Shown: piece by piece, positions 35,087 through 43,372 of the stretch
How positions within the stretch are numbered: position 1 is the first letter of the stretch
Layout of the letters: each line of letters starts with the position of its first letter
Assembly (NCBI GenBank): GCA_963842355.1
Contig: CAWJGC010000008.1
Location: 62,001 to 126,000, forward strand
From: JASHPR01 sp963842355
GTDB lineage: Bacteria > Actinomycetota > Actinomycetes > Streptosporangiales > Streptosporangiaceae
Direction: 5' to 3'
DNA: 64,000 bases
Made by a program: the position numbers and the translations under genes
The notes under the pieces: model-generated
What the model was told of the DNA's origin: nothing
The model's database searches: none
The model's input: only the letters and a program-made list of their open reading frames with translations

Positions 35087-35854
35087 ATGGCTGTGCGTCA
35101 CTTCCTTGACCTGCCCCGCCCGCTGGCGTTCGCGCACCGTGGCGGCGCGGCGCACTATCCGGAGAACTCCTGGCGCGCCTTCGAGCACGCGGTGTCCCTC
35201 GGCTACTCCTACCTGGAGACTGACGTGCACGCGACCGCGGACGGCGTCCTCGTGGCGTTCCACGACCGGACGCTGGACCGGGTCACCGACCGGGCCGGGC
35301 GGATCTCTGAGCTGCCGCACCGCGAGATCGCGGCCGCGCGCATCGGCGGGACCGATCCGATCCCGCGGCTCGAGGACCTGCTCGGCACGTGGCCCGAAGC
35401 GCGGTTCAACATCGACGTCAAGGACGAGCCGGCGGTGCGGCCGCTGCCCCGGGTGCTCGAGCGGACCGCGGCGTGGGACCAGGTCTGCGTCACCTCGTTC
35501 TCGCCGTGGCGGCTGGCCGCGGTCCGGCGCACGCTGCCCCGGCCGGTGTGCATGGCCACCTCCCCGCTCGGGATCGCGGCCCTGCGGCTGGGCGGGCCGC
35601 GCCGGTTCCTGGCACCGGGGCTGCGCCGCAGGTGGGTCCGCTGCGCGCAGGTCCCGGTGAACGTGGCCACCCGGTCGTTCCTGCGCCGGGCGCACGCGGC
35701 CGGCCTGCAGGTGCACGTGTGGACCGTCAACGACCAGGAGACCATGACCAGCCTGCTGGATCTCGGGGTCGACGGCATCATGACCGACGAGACGGCCGTG
35801 CTCAGGGACGTGCTGGCCGCGCGCGGCCAGTGGCATCCGAGGCCCGCCGGATAG
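35087..35854 (+). CDS. Glycerophosphodiester phosphodiesterase
   Basis: 255 residues hydrolysing glycerophosphodiesters to glycerol-3-phosphate. The TIM-barrel signature is complete: AFAHRGGA (His17, Arg18), YPENS (Glu26), YLETDVH (Glu44, Asp46) and VAFHDRTLDR (His59). The later NIDVKDE and HVWTVND are typical too. No signal peptide is seen, so it is probably cytoplasmic and acts on imported or lipid-derived diesters. GTG at 35093 is an alternative start. A transporter relic follows directly. Confidence 0.92.
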   Translation: MAVRHFLDLPRPLAFAHRGGAAHYPENSWRAFEHAVSLGYSYLETDVHATADGVLVAFHDRTLDRVTDRAGRISELPHREIAAARIGGTDPIPRLEDLLGTWPEARFNIDVKDEPAVRPLPRVLERTAAWDQVCVTSFSPWRLAAVRRTLPRPVCMATSPLGIAALRLGGPRRFLAPGLRRRWVRCAQVPVNVATRSFLRRAHAAGLQVHVWTVNDQETMTSLLDLGVDGIMTDETAVLRDVLAARGQWHPRPAG

Positions 35855-35860
35855 CCGAGC

Positions 35861-36265
35861 TGGTTTTGCCGCCGACGCCGTGCTCGGCACGCTGGCCCCG
35901 CACCAGACCGGCATGGGCAGCGCCCTCTCGCGCACCCTGCAAAGCGTCGGCGTCGCGCTCGGCACCGCGATCCTCGGCTCGGTGCTCAACAGCGCCTACC
36001 GGAACGAACTCACCGGCCCCCTGGCCGGCTTGCCCCGGCCGCCGGCCAAGACGCCGCGGCCAGCATCGCCGGTGCTCACAGCGCCGCCGCACGCCTGCCC
36101 CGGTCAGCCGGGCGCCTGCTCACCCATGCGGCCGACGCCGCCTACGCCCACGGCATGGCCCGGGCAGCGGCCGTCGGCATCGGCCTGCTCGTCACCTGCG
36201 CGATCCTTTGCCTGATCCTCCTGCCGGGAAGGCTGGCGAAGGCCGCCGCACCGCCACCGCGCTAG
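35861..36265 (+). pseudogene. 3' relic of a DHA2-type MFS exporter
   Basis: Begins mid-protein as GFAADAVLGTLAPHQTGMGSALSRTLQSVGVALGTAILGSVLNSAYRNEL, the last third of a 14-segment exporter. It then needs a one-base frame change near 36055 to continue AGAHSAAARLPRSAGRLL and the final membrane helix AAVGIGLLVTCAILCLILLPGRL, with a stop at 36263-36265. The first two thirds are missing. The stop lies inside copy C of the double-hairpin repeat. Confidence 0.75.
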
Positions 36266-36312
36266 GGGGTGACCCCCTTTACCCCCGCGCGGAGCAAGCT
36301 CCGCGGGCAGTT
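36263..36312. repeat. Double-hairpin dispersed repeat, copy C
   Basis: GGGGG-TGA-CCCCC followed by TTT (36265-36280), then CGCGGAGC-AA-GCTCCGCG (36288-36305) and GGCAG. The first hairpin plus T-run looks most like a terminator here. The copy matches copy A almost exactly over the second hairpin. Confidence 0.75.
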
Positions 36313-36355
36313 TCTGCAATCAGCACTGCCCGCGCGGGTTGGAATTCCGGCAGGC

Positions 36356-36382
36356 GGGAATCTTGTCCGGGTACTCACCGTT
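36356..36382 (+). promoter_or_regulatory. rbpA: SigR-type promoter of rbpA
   Basis: GGGAAT (36356-36361), exactly 18 bases, then GTT (36380-36382). This matches the GGAAT-N18-GTT consensus of the thiol-stress sigma factor SigR. In Streptomyces coelicolor rbpA is a known SigR target, so the element fits the gene 40 bases downstream. Induction by disulfide stress is the expected outcome. Confidence 0.75.
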
Positions 36383-36421
36383 GAAGATGTGGACGGCTGA
36401 GCGCCTGGGAGGCAGCAGACC

Positions 36422-36811
36422 ATGGCCGAACGCGCACTACGCGGTACCCGGCTCGGAGCCACGAGCTACGAGAATGACCGTAACACCGATCTGGCCCCGC
36501 GTCAGGAGGTGGCCTTCGATTGCCCGAAGGGCCATCGCTTCACCGTGCCGTTCGCTGCCGAGGCAGAGATTCCGGTGAACTGGGAGTGCCGGATCTGCGG
36601 AGCGATCGCGGTCACGGCGACCGGTGACCTGCCGGCGCCGAAGAAGGTAAAGCCGCCGCGCAGCCACTGGGACATGCTGATGGAGCGGCGCAGCGTCGCC
36701 GACCTGGAAGAGGTCCTGGCCGAGCGCCTGGCGGTGATCCGGGGGCAGCGCGGGGCGGCCGAGCACGAGCAGGCCGACGCCCGCGCCTCGCGGCAGCGCA
36801 AGAGCGCGTAG
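36422..36811 (+). CDS. rbpA: RNA polymerase-binding protein RbpA
   Basis: A 129-residue actinobacterial transcription factor that binds the beta' subunit and group 1/2 sigma factors and stabilises the open complex. MAERALRGTRLGATSYENDR is the core N-terminal tail. Cys34, His38, Cys56 and Cys59 form the zinc site (CPKGH, CRIC). The sigma-interacting end SHWDMLMERRSVADLEEVLAERLAVI is complete. It is expressed from the SigR-type promoter upstream, has a GGAGG ribosome site, and converges with ppm as in Streptomyces. Confidence 0.97.
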   Translation: MAERALRGTRLGATSYENDRNTDLAPRQEVAFDCPKGHRFTVPFAAEAEIPVNWECRICGAIAVTATGDLPAPKKVKPPRSHWDMLMERRSVADLEEVLAERLAVIRGQRGAAEHEQADARASRQRKSA

Positions 36812-36875
36812 GGATACCCGGCAGCCTCGGGCAGGATGCCCGCTGGCGGGCGCCCAGCGACCCGGTGACCCGTGC

Positions 36876-37640
36876 TTACCGGCCGGGCCGCCTGCGACGG
36901 CGGTGCAGCCGGTCGGCCACTCCCCACTGCGCGACCCGCCAGAACGCCTCGGCCATGACCGCCCGGCTCATCTTCGACGCGCCCCGGGTCCGGTCGATGA
37001 ACATAATCGGCACCTCGGTCACCTTCAGGCCCGCGTTGACGGCGCGCAGCGTGAGATCGATCTGGAAGCAGTAGCCCTGCGACCTCACGGTGTCCAGGCC
37101 GATCGCGCGCAGCGTCCGGGCGCGGTAGGCGCGGTAGCCCGCGGTGGTGTCGCGGACCGGTACCCGGAGCATGAGGCGGGCGTAGGTGTTGGCGCCACGG
37201 GAGAGGGCCTCCCGCGCCTTCGGCCAGTTGCGGACCGTGCCGCCTGGTATCCAGCGCGAGCCGATCACCAGGTCGGCGCCCTCCAGGGCGCTCAGCAGCC
37301 GGGGCAGGTCCTCGGGCTGATGCGAGCCGTCGGCGTCCATCTCGATCATCGCGTCGTAGCCGCGCTCGAGCGCCCAGCCGAAGCCCGCGATGTAGGCTGC
37401 CCCCAGGCCGGCCTTGCCGGGGCGGTGCAGGACGTGGACCTGCTGGTCCCCCGCGGCGAGCTTGTCCGCGAGTTCCCCCGTCCCGTCCGGGCTGTTGTCG
37501 TCGACGACCAGCACGTCGGCGCCGGGCACCGCGGTACGCACCCGGGCGACGATCGGATCCAGGTTCTCGCGCTCGTTGTACGTGGGGATGATGACGACCA
37601 CGCGGGCCAGCGGGCCCCGGGGTGGGTCGGTCTCGGTCAA
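36876..37640 (-). CDS. ppm1: Polyprenol monophosphomannose synthase
   Basis: A GT2 enzyme that transfers mannose from GDP-mannose to polyprenyl phosphate, the donor for protein O-mannosylation and lipoglycans outside the membrane. 254 residues with VVIIPTYNERENLDPIV, VVDDNSPDGTGELAD, the metal-binding MIEMDADGSHQPEDLPRLL and RWIPGGTVRNWP. There is no fused acyltransferase domain, unlike mycobacterial Ppm1. The basic C-terminus (RLHRRRRRPGR) may aid membrane contact. Confidence 0.94.
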   Translation of the reverse strand: MTETDPPRGPLARVVVIIPTYNERENLDPIVARVRTAVPGADVLVVDDNSPDGTGELADKLAAGDQQVHVLHRPGKAGLGAAYIAGFGWALERGYDAMIEMDADGSHQPEDLPRLLSALEGADLVIGSRWIPGGTVRNWPKAREALSRGANTYARLMLRVPVRDTTAGYRAYRARTLRAIGLDTVRSQGYCFQIDLTLRAVNAGLKVTEVPIMFIDRTRGASKMSRAVMAEAFWRVAQWGVADRLHRRRRRPGR

Positions 37641-38330
37641 GGTTCCTGCCTCGGCTGGGCTGCTGCTATACGGAGCGGGCGAGCCCCGCGGGTCGAAAAA
37701 GGATATTCCATCCCGGCGCCCGGGCCGACATCGACTCGGACGCGGCCGCGGGGCGCGGACATGCCCCGGGCGGCCGCCACACGGGCGCTGCGGTGACCCA
37801 CCGCGCGCCGCCCGCTGCGCCGGCGCACCCGCTGCGCCGGCGGGCCCACTGCGCCCGCGCCCGCTGCGCGCCCCGCCGCAGCACTACCGCCACTTGCGGC
37901 AAGAGGGGTGTGGGAAGAAGGCCCGGGCATCCCTTCGGACCGGAGTTCGTCCCGTCGGCAACGGGCTCGCCCTCCGTTGTCTACTGGGTGCCCGGGCCCC
38001 TCCCGGGTCCAACCCCCCGCCCAGCCGGGGCCTGAGGAGCAGCCCCCTTCCACGCTGCGCCTGGCTCAAGAGGGGCCGGCCTGGCCCCTCTTCTGGCACA
38101 ACACGGTCGGGGCGGCTGACCGCCCCGGCCGGCTGGCCCGGTGCTGGACTGCGCAGCAACATACCGTCGATCGCGGCGATGTCAACCTCTCCCGGCCTGC
38201 TGCGATCATGCTGTGACCGGCGTCCCGGCGGCCCTGTTCCGGCTTGTCCTGCGGCGATACGATTGAGCCTCCGTTTGGTTGGCGACGGAGCCCTGTCCGC
38301 TTTGCCGGATTGAATAGCTGGAGGACGAGA
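37641..38330. other. 690-base intergenic region between ppm and acs
   Basis: Divergent upstream region with no credible gene. Bases 37800-37880 hold short imperfect CCGCTGCGCCGGCG repeats. Two strong hairpins sit at 38068-38127 and a -10-like TACGAT occurs near 38260. The size suggests a long leader or complex control of acs rather than hidden coding; the open frames seen here have no recognisable motif. Confidence 0.5.
38068..38127 (+). terminator. Tandem hairpins in the acs upstream region
   Basis: AAGAGGGGCC-GGCCT-GGCCCCTCTT (38068-38092) has perfect 10-bp arms. Fifteen bases later CGGGGCGG-CTGA-CCGCCCCG (38108-38127) has perfect 8-bp arms. Neither is followed by a U-tract. They may terminate transcription towards acs or form part of its leader. 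Confidence 0.45.
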
Positions 38331-40442
38331 ATGGCAGACAGTCCCGAGACACAGGTGTCCGAGGCGCAGATCGCAGTCCACTGGCGCGAGGAGGAGTACA
38401 TCTATCCTCCGCAGAGGTTCATCGACCAGGCCAACGCCGCAGACCCGGCCATTTACGACCGGTTCAGCGAGGATCACTTCCCCGAATGCTACCGGGAGTA
38501 CGCGGGCCTGCTGAGCTGGGATGCGCCGTGGCAGACGACGCTGGACACCAGCAACCCGCCGTTCTGGAAGTGGTTCGTCGGCGGCAGGCTGAACGCCTCG
38601 TATAACTGTGTGGACCGGCACGCGGAGGCCAAGCCGGACAAGACCGCGATCATCTTCGTGCCCGAGCTGGAGTCCGACGAGCACGTGGAGATCAGCTACT
38701 CCGAGCTGCACCGGCAGGTGAACGAGTTCGCCGCTGTCCTGCGCGACTCCCTCGGCCTGAAGACCGGCGACCGGGTGACCCTGCACATGCCGATGGTGCC
38801 GGAGCTTCCCGTCACCATGCTGGCCTGCGCCCGGCTGGGTGTCATTCACTCGCAGGTATTCGGCGGGTTCAGCGGTAACGCCTGCGGTCACAGGATCGCC
38901 GACTCCGGCAGCCGGGTGCTGATCACGATGGACGGCTACTACCGAGGCGGTCACCTGGCGGACCACAAGGTGAAGGCCGATGAGGCGGTCGCGGCGGCCG
39001 CCCAGGAAGGCCAGGAGGTCGACAAGGTGCTCGTCTGGCGCCGGCATCCGGGCCAGTACGCATCTGAGACGCCAATGGCCGAGGGCAGGGACGTCTTCGT
39101 CGATGACCTGCTCGGCGAACACCGGGGAGCGACCGTCGCGCCGGTATCCATGCTGGCCGAGGCGCCGCTGTTCCTGATGTACACCAGCGGCACCACCGGC
39201 CGTCCCAAGGGCTGCGTGCACAGCACCGGCGGCTACCTGGCGTACGTGGCCGGGACGTCGAAGTACTACCAGGACATCCACCCCGACGACGTGTACTGGT
39301 GCATGGCCGACATCGGCTGGATCACCGGCCACTCCTACATCGTCTACGGGCCGCTGGCGCTGGGCACCACCACGGTGATCTACGAGGGCGTGCCCAACTA
39401 TCCCGACGGCGGCCGGCCGTGGCGGATCGCGGAGAAGCTCGGGGTGAACATCTTCCACACCTCGCCCACGGCGATCCGGATGCTGCGCAAGGTCGGCGCG
39501 GAGGAGCCGAAGAAGTACGACTACCACTTCAAGCACATGACCACGGTGGGCGAGCCGATCGAACCGGAGGTCTGGCGCTGGTATCACGCCGAGGTCGGCA
39601 AGGGCGAGGCGGCCATCGTCGACACCTGGTGGCAGACCGAGAACGGCGGATTCCTCGGCAGCACCCTGCCCGCGCTGCAGCCGATGAAGCCCGGCAGCTG
39701 CGGGCCGGGCGTCCTCGGCATCTACCCGGTGATCTACGACGAGGACGGCAACGAGGTGGCGAAGGGCAGCGGTAAGGCGGGCAACATCTGCATCCGCAAC
39801 CCGTGGCCCGGCATCTTCCAGGGCATCTGGGGCCAGCCGGAGCGGTTCGTGGATACCTACTACCGGAAGTACAACGCCGATCCGGACAGCACGGACTGGC
39901 GCGACTGGCCGTACTTCGCCGGCGACGGCGCCGTCCAGGCCGCCGACGGATACTTCCGGATCCTCGGCCGCGTCGATGACGTGATCAACGTGGCCGGGCA
40001 CCGGCTCGGCACCAAGGAGATCGAGTCGGCCGCGCTGACCGTGCCAGAGGTCGCCGAGGCGGCCGCGGTCCCCGTGATCGACGACATCCGGGGTCGCGCC
40101 GTGGAGATATACGTGTCGCTGAAGCCCGGCTTCGAGCCGAGCCAGGAGATGCAGAACAAGGTCACCGCGGCGATCGAGACCGAGATCGGCAAGATCGCCC
40201 GGCCGAAGAACGTCTGGATCGTGTCGGACATGCCGAAGACCAGGTCCGGCAAGATCATGCGCCGGGTCATCGCGTCGATCTCCAACTTCGCCGACGTCGG
40301 GGACGTGACCACGCTCGCCAACCCCGAGATCGTGGACAGCATCCGCCACCAGGTGCAAACCGAGAAGGTCGCCAGGGACGACGTGCCCCGCGAGCTGACC
40401 GAGGCCGAGTTCGAGGAGATCAAGAAGTTCGGTGCCGAATAG
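38331..40442 (+). CDS. acs: Acetyl-CoA synthetase-like AMP-forming acyl-CoA ligase
   Basis: 703 residues activating acetate (or a short acid) to the CoA thioester. The phosphate loop MYTSGTTGRPKGCVHSTGG, the ADIGWITGHSYIVYGPL region and the terminal PKTRSGKIMRRVI with its acetylation-sensitive Lys are present. The binding motif reads WWQTENGG, where classical Acs has WWQTETGG, so substrate preference may differ. The ATG is 7 bases after GGAGG; open frame upstream lacks homology. It stands alone between a long leader and lgt. Confidence 0.9.
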   Translation: MADSPETQVSEAQIAVHWREEEYIYPPQRFIDQANAADPAIYDRFSEDHFPECYREYAGLLSWDAPWQTTLDTSNPPFWKWFVGGRLNASYNCVDRHAEAKPDKTAIIFVPELESDEHVEISYSELHRQVNEFAAVLRDSLGLKTGDRVTLHMPMVPELPVTMLACARLGVIHSQVFGGFSGNACGHRIADSGSRVLITMDGYYRGGHLADHKVKADEAVAAAAQEGQEVDKVLVWRRHPGQYASETPMAEGRDVFVDDLLGEHRGATVAPVSMLAEAPLFLMYTSGTTGRPKGCVHSTGGYLAYVAGTSKYYQDIHPDDVYWCMADIGWITGHSYIVYGPLALGTTTVIYEGVPNYPDGGRPWRIAEKLGVNIFHTSPTAIRMLRKVGAEEPKKYDYHFKHMTTVGEPIEPEVWRWYHAEVGKGEAAIVDTWWQTENGGFLGSTLPALQPMKPGSCGPGVLGIYPVIYDEDGNEVAKGSGKAGNICIRNPWPGIFQGIWGQPERFVDTYYRKYNADPDSTDWRDWPYFAGDGAVQAADGYFRILGRVDDVINVAGHRLGTKEIESAALTVPEVAEAAAVPVIDDIRGRAVEIYVSLKPGFEPSQEMQNKVTAAIETEIGKIARPKNVWIVSDMPKTRSGKIMRRVIASISNFADVGDVTTLANPEIVDSIRHQVQTEKVARDDVPRELTEAEFEEIKKFGAE

Positions 40443-40526
40443 CGGCTGAGCTGATGCCGCCGGGCGGCGCGGCGGGCGGGCCCGTCCGCGCCGCCCGGCA
40501 GCATGGCCGCGGCTGGCCCGCCGCGG

Positions 40527-41366
40527 CTAGGTCTCGGTGGCGCCGCTCGGCACGGACTGGGTCTCCGGCGCCGGCTCGGGCCGGTCCTTGCCGCGCTGGG
40601 CGAGGACGAACCAGGCCAGGCCGGCCAGGGTCCCGAGGCAGGCGATGAAGAAGTTCAGCCGCAACCCGAGGAAATGCGCGGACGAGTCGATCCGTACCGA
40701 CTCCTCGAAGATCCGGAAGGCTGAGTAGCCGGCCACGTACAGCGCGAACAGCCCCCAGGGCCGGATCGCGCGGTGATGGCCCAGCCATACCAGCGCCGCG
40801 GCCAGTGCCAGGTCGAAGATCAGCTCGTACAGGAACGTCGGCTGGAAGGTGGCGTACTGCGTGAAGCCGGCCGGCCGGAACTGCGGCGAGATATCCAGGC
40901 CCCAGGGCAGGCCGGTCGGCTTCCCGAACAACTCCTGGTTGAAGTAGTTCCCGATCCGCCCGCTGGCCTGGGCGACCAGCAGCGCCGGGGCCACCGCGTT
41001 GGCGAACAGGCCGGGGTTGACGCCGCGCCGGCGCAGCCGCCAGATGCCCGCGGCCGCCCCGCCGGCGATGCCGCCCCAGATCCCCAGTCCGCCGCTCCAC
41101 ACCGCGAAGAGCCCGTACCAGACGTGCGGGATGTCGAACGGCGTGGTGATGTCGAAGTAGATCCGCCCGCCGATGATCCCGGCCGGCACCGCCCAGGTGG
41201 CCACGTCGGCCACCAGTGCCGGGTCGCCGCCCGCGTTCCGCCACCGCCGCCGGGTGATCACGATCGCCAGCGTGATCCCCACCACGTACATCAGCCCGTA
41301 GAAGTGAATGAACAGCGAGCCGAGGTGGAAGCCGTTAACCGGCGGGCTGGGGATATGCAGCGCCAT
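40527..41366 (-). CDS. lgt: Prolipoprotein diacylglyceryl transferase
   Basis: An integral membrane enzyme that attaches diacylglycerol to the lipobox Cys of lipoproteins. 279 residues from the ATG at 41366 (MALHIPSPPVNGFHLGSLFIHFYGLMY). Seven membrane helices carry the signature GRIGNYFNQELFGKPT and the His/Gly-rich LFIHFYGLMYVVG opening. A cytoplasmic tail of 20 polar residues follows. In other actinomycetes lgt neighbours trp genes; here it is convergent with acs. Confidence 0.95.
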   Translation of the reverse strand: MALHIPSPPVNGFHLGSLFIHFYGLMYVVGITLAIVITRRRWRNAGGDPALVADVATWAVPAGIIGGRIYFDITTPFDIPHVWYGLFAVWSGGLGIWGGIAGGAAAGIWRLRRRGVNPGLFANAVAPALLVAQASGRIGNYFNQELFGKPTGLPWGLDISPQFRPAGFTQYATFQPTFLYELIFDLALAAALVWLGHHRAIRPWGLFALYVAGYSAFRIFEESVRIDSSAHFLGLRLNFFIACLGTLAGLAWFVLAQRGKDRPEPAPETQSVPSGATET

Positions 41367-41554
41367 GCACTGAGGGTAAACCCGAGGCGGCGATGGTCGC
41401 CCCTCGCGGGCGGCCCTGGCGCCCGAACCGGGCGCCGGCCGGGACGCCCGGGCCGCCGCGGGCGGGCCGGCCGGCGGCGGGCCGGGCGCAATGGTTGCCG
41501 TCCCGTGATCACACCAGGCCACCCGCGCTTGACCGGCTCGCTACGATGCCCGCT

Positions 41555-41929
41555 ATGACCGCATTGTTCAGCCGGATCATTCCGATCCTTTTCGTCAGCG
41601 ATCTTGCGGCCGAACGTGACTTCTACATCCGGCTGGGCTTTCACGTGACCTACGAGGGCCCCGAGTACCCGGATTTCGCCTCACTCGGCCACGGATCCGT
41701 CGAATTCGGCATCGAACGCAGGGACGGGTTTCGCTTCGGCGCCCCGGATCAGGTTCTGACCTGGCAGTTCGGCGTCACCGACATCGACCTAGCCCGGAAG
41801 CGGCTGATCGGCGCCGGCATTCCGTTCCGGGAAGAACTGATGGCGCCCGCGCCGGACTGGAAGTACCGCGTGCTGCACGCCCGTACCCCGAACGGCTATC
41901 ACCTGCTGCTCGAAGAGGGCAGCGATTAG
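41555..41929 (+). CDS. VOC (glyoxalase/bleomycin-resistance) family protein
   Basis: 124 residues with one paired beta-alpha-beta3 module: IIPILFVSDLAAERDFYIRLGFHVTYEG and the second half QFGVTDIDLARKRLIGAGIPFREE...HARTPNGYHLLLEEG. The metal-ligand positions are partly kept (late His and Glu). Activities in the family range from glyoxalase to drug binding, so none is assigned. ATG 41546 gives three extra residues. It is a single gene. Confidence 0.82.
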   Translation: MTALFSRIIPILFVSDLAAERDFYIRLGFHVTYEGPEYPDFASLGHGSVEFGIERRDGFRFGAPDQVLTWQFGVTDIDLARKRLIGAGIPFREELMAPAPDWKYRVLHARTPNGYHLLLEEGSD

Positions 41930-42127
41930 CGGCCTCCCGCCGGTCCGCGGCGGGAGGTAGGGCGCTCAATTAGCAGATCACCAGAAATCGGGTATGTCGC
42001 GCCTCTTCCCACGGCTGCGCGGCGGGAAAGGTTTGGTCACAAGATCTCACTTGGGCCGCAGCTTGCCGCGGCGTTCGGCCACAATGGCCTCCTGCCCTCA
42101 GGTCTGCGTGAGGAGTGCTGGTCGTCT

Positions 42128-42877
42128 ATGCGCAGCGCCACCGACCCGGTCTACCTCCGGGTGCTCGAGGATCTCCGGGAGCGGATCCGCGGCGGCGTGC
42201 TCCCGCCCGGGGCGCGGGTGCCGTCCCGGAACGCGATCATCGCCAACTACGGCGTCGGGGAGACCGCCGCCAAGCACGCGCTGCAGGTCCTGATGACCGA
42301 GGGTCTCATCGAGGCCAGGACCGGATCCGGGTCCTATGTGCGGAAGCTGCCGGCCGCGAGCTACCTGGATCACGACCGGCTGCACTTCCCCGGCTCCCCG
42401 TTCGGCCTCGACGAGGGGGCCCCTCCCGCGCGCCGGGTGGCCTGGGAGCACCGGACCGAGCGTGCGCTCCCGCCGCCGCACATCGCCCGGCGGCTGGGCC
42501 TGGAGCCCGGTGTCGAGCCGGTGATGAGCACCAGCTACCTGCTGACCGCCGACTCCGAGCCGGTTCAGCTCGCGACCAGCTACGAGCCCGAGCAGGTCAC
42601 CGCGGGGACCCCGGTCGCGCTGCCGGAGCAGGGCCCGCTCGCGGGCCGCGGGGTGATCGAGCGGATGGCCTCGATCGGGATCGCCGTGGACGAGATCATC
42701 GAGGAGGTGTCGGTCCGGCCGTCGCTGCGGGCCGAGTCGGCGGTGCTCGGCATGCCGGCCGGGGCGCCCGTCCTGCTGATCGAGCGCGCTCACGTGGCCT
42801 CCGGCCAGGTCGTCGAGGCCGGGGAGATCGTCATCGCGGCGGACAGGTTCCGGCTCCGGTACCGGATTCCGGTGTGA
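42128..42877 (+). CDS. GntR-family regulator, HutC/UTRA type
   Basis: 249 residues. The N-terminal winged helix is VYLRVLEDLRERIRGGVLPPGARVPSRNAIIANYGVGETAAKHALQVLMTEG. From about residue 90 a UTRA effector domain follows (HIARRLGLEPGVEPVMSTSYLLTADSEPVQLATSY). It binds a small ligand and usually represses neighbouring genes. It is coupled to the acetyltransferase by a GTGA overlap, so that gene is a likely target together with itself. Confidence 0.92.
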   Translation: MRSATDPVYLRVLEDLRERIRGGVLPPGARVPSRNAIIANYGVGETAAKHALQVLMTEGLIEARTGSGSYVRKLPAASYLDHDRLHFPGSPFGLDEGAPPARRVAWEHRTERALPPPHIARRLGLEPGVEPVMSTSYLLTADSEPVQLATSYEPEQVTAGTPVALPEQGPLAGRGVIERMASIGIAVDEIIEEVSVRPSLRAESAVLGMPAGAPVLLIERAHVASGQVVEAGEIVIAADRFRLRYRIPV

Positions 42878-43365
42878 TCAGGCCGGCCCGCCCGGCCGAC
42901 GTGGCCGGCATCTACCGGCTGATCCGCGAGCTTGCCGACTACGAGCGGTCCCTCGACCAGGTCGTCGGCACCGAGGACGACCTGCGCCGGTCCCTGTTCG
43001 CCGCGCAGCCCGCGGTGTTCGCGCACGTTGCCGAGCACCAGGATGCGGTGGCCGGGTTCGCGCTGTGGTTCGTGAACTACTCGACCTGGCTCGGCCGGCC
43101 CGGCATCTACCTGGAGGACCTGTACGTGACGCCAGCGGTGCGCGGGCACGGATACGGCCGGGCCCTGCTCGCCGAACTGGCCAGGATCTGCGTCGACCGC
43201 GGCTACGGCCGGCTCGAATGGTCGGTCCTGGACTGGAACGCGCCGGCCATCGGCTTCTACGGCTCGCTCGGCGCGGTCGCGATGGACGAGTGGACCGTGC
43301 ACCGGCTGGACGGCCCGGCCCTGCTCGCGCTCGCCGGCGCAGAGCCCGCGAACCCGCCCGGCTGA
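42874..43365 (+). CDS. GNAT N-acetyltransferase, diamine/thialysine-acetyltransferase-like
   Basis: 163 residues from a GTG overlapping the GntR stop. IRPARPADVAGIYRLIRELADYERSLDQVVGTEDDL resembles the spermidine/spermine N1-acetyltransferase group, and VTPAVRGHGYGRALLAELARICVDRG is the acetyl-CoA pyrophosphate loop. LDWNAPAIGFYGSLGA is the usual C-terminal beta bulge. The acceptor is likely an amine. Coupling to a HutC-type regulator suggests ligand-controlled expression. Confidence 0.86.
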   Translation: MIRPARPADVAGIYRLIRELADYERSLDQVVGTEDDLRRSLFAAQPAVFAHVAEHQDAVAGFALWFVNYSTWLGRPGIYLEDLYVTPAVRGHGYGRALLAELARICVDRGYGRLEWSVLDWNAPAIGFYGSLGAVAMDEWTVHRLDGPALLALAGAEPANPPG

Positions 43366-43372
43366 TCCCGCT

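Noticed and set aside
37884..40358. 824-codon open frame on the minus strand opposite acs
   Set aside because: It mirrors the acs codons, has no recognisable motif and runs through the whole divergent intergenic region. Long antisense frames are expected where third positions are nearly all G or C.
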